From Basidiobolus ranarum (lineage: Eukaryota; Basidiobolomycota; Basidiobolomycetes; Basidiobolales), in assembly GCA_040143965.1 (NCBI GenBank), contig JASJQH010006987.1, forward strand, positions 1 to 28,668: a DNA stretch of 28,668 bases, read 5' to 3'. The translations under genes were made by a program, and so were the position numbers. Below the pieces are notes generated by a model. The model had not been told where the DNA came from. It ran no database searches and saw only the letters and a list, made by a program, of their open reading frames with translations. Shown one piece after another: positions 28,314-28,668 of this stretch. Numbering within the stretch: position 1 is the stretch's first letter; each line of letters opens with the position of its first letter.

Positions 28314-28668
28314 ATGGTAAGCACAAATCTCAATATATTATTGGAAACAGATATATGGTTTCGTACTGCATGATGGATGGATTTTCTTCTTTCAACGATG
28401 TATAATGAAATCGCAGCTTATACAAATCACCAAAGAATGTTTTCCATATCTCACTGAGTTGTATCTAACCGATCTTTTACTCTAGCCTACTACCCTTCAT
28501 AAGAACAGAAAGAAGCGTGGACACGTTTCAGCCGGTCACGGTCGTGTCGGTAAACACAGAAAACATCCAGGAGGTCGTGGTCTTGCTGGGGGTCAGCATC
28601 ACCCCCGTATCAACATGGATTAATACCCTGCGGGTTAGTTCGGTAAGGTGGGGATGCGTCAATTCCAT
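28314..28668 (+). pseudogene. 60S ribosomal protein uL15 (RPL27a/RPL28) pseudogene, cut by the window edge
   Basis: An ATG-only exon (28314-28316) followed by GTAAGC, a 169-nt intron ending CTCTAG (28485), and an exon from 28486 reproduce the ancestral uL15 gene structure. The reading frame gives [20 protein letters not shown] and on through K-H-P-G-G-R-G, H-H-x-R-I-N-M-D, recognisable uL15. It is broken by TAA at 28621-28623 and TAG at 28636-28638, where the family has Lys and Tyr, while F-G-K-V-G-M-R continues in the same frame. Changes are substitutions with no indel, including a His to Pro in the H-H-H stretch. The kept intron shows a DNA-level duplicate, not a retrocopy. Whether the rest decays is outside the window. 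A sequencing error is less likely given several clustered changes. Confidence 0.8.

Noticed and set aside
28621-28638. Alternative genetic code (TAA/TAG read as sense) to rescue the uL15 copy
   Set aside because: TAA and TAG terminate the intact ribosomal proteins, eIF2-gamma, PRMT5 and others in this same window.
1-28668. CRISPR array, insertion sequence, phage or bacterial operon structure
   Set aside because: Spliced eukaryotic genes throughout. The tandem repeats seen are coding or snoRNA units, with no transposase or reverse transcriptase and no terminal repeats of an element.

Overview
This is a protein-coding stretch of nuclear DNA from an early-diverging fungus. The genes are compact and eukaryotic, with short GT-AG introns of mostly 45-235 nt. 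The proteins are fungal/opisthokont orthologues. The first gene encodes a repetitive secreted protein ending in a CBM19-like chitin-binding module. DNA is AT-rich between genes. Retention of cornichon, TRAPPC13, COG7, PRMT5, KNL2 and SLF2-like genes fits a zygomycete-grade fungus. My best guess is the gut-fungus group Harpellales (Smittium/Furculomyces-like), but that placement is impression, not proof.

Layout, left to right: a partial CBM19 repeat protein (+, 1-1146); a 27-bp minisatellite open in one frame (-, 1467-2708); PRMT5 (+, 3326-5337); eIF2-gamma (+, 5909-7494); a divergent ribosomal pair, uS17/RPS11 (-, 7856-8461) and uL29/RPL35 (+, 8959-9470); TRAPPC13 (-, 9925-11247); a 16-exon SLF2/Nse6-like gene (+, 11686-14821); COG7 (+, 15263-18094); a small secreted protein (-, 18445-18885); a second divergent ribosomal pair, uS10/RPS20 (-, 19255-19620) and uS15/RPS13 (+, 20076-20591); a tandem array of three C/D-box snoRNAs alternating with three tRNA-like elements (20761-21363); an Ariadne-1 RBR ubiquitin ligase (-, 21760-23461); cornichon/Erv14 in five short exons (-, 24212-24895); a KNL2/Mis18BP1-like centromere protein (-, 25305-27902); and a uL15/RPL27a copy with two in-frame stops, running off the right edge (+, 28314 onward).

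The genes fall into recognisable modules: translation (eIF2-gamma, four ribosomal proteins, an rRNA-modification snoRNA array), ER/Golgi traffic (TRAPPC13, COG7, cornichon), chromosome biology (SLF2-like Smc5/6 partner, KNL2) and protein modification (PRMT5, Ariadne). No operon logic is expected or seen. The only shared regulation I can see is a CACCACACTC element in both divergent ribosomal-protein promoters.

The most unusual item is the snoRNA/tRNA-like array. Three near-identical C/D snoRNAs carry a guide matching a conserved 25S rRNA segment. They alternate at a 206-215 bp period with elements that keep the tRNA D arm, T arm and Pol III A/B boxes, but whose anticodon loop is reduced to four bases. 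Next come the hand-assembled KNL2 gene, with a SANTA domain plus a CENPC-k-like motif, and the SLF2-like gene built from 16 small exons. All exon structures were assembled by eye from splice signals, reading phase and family similarity; no alignment was run.
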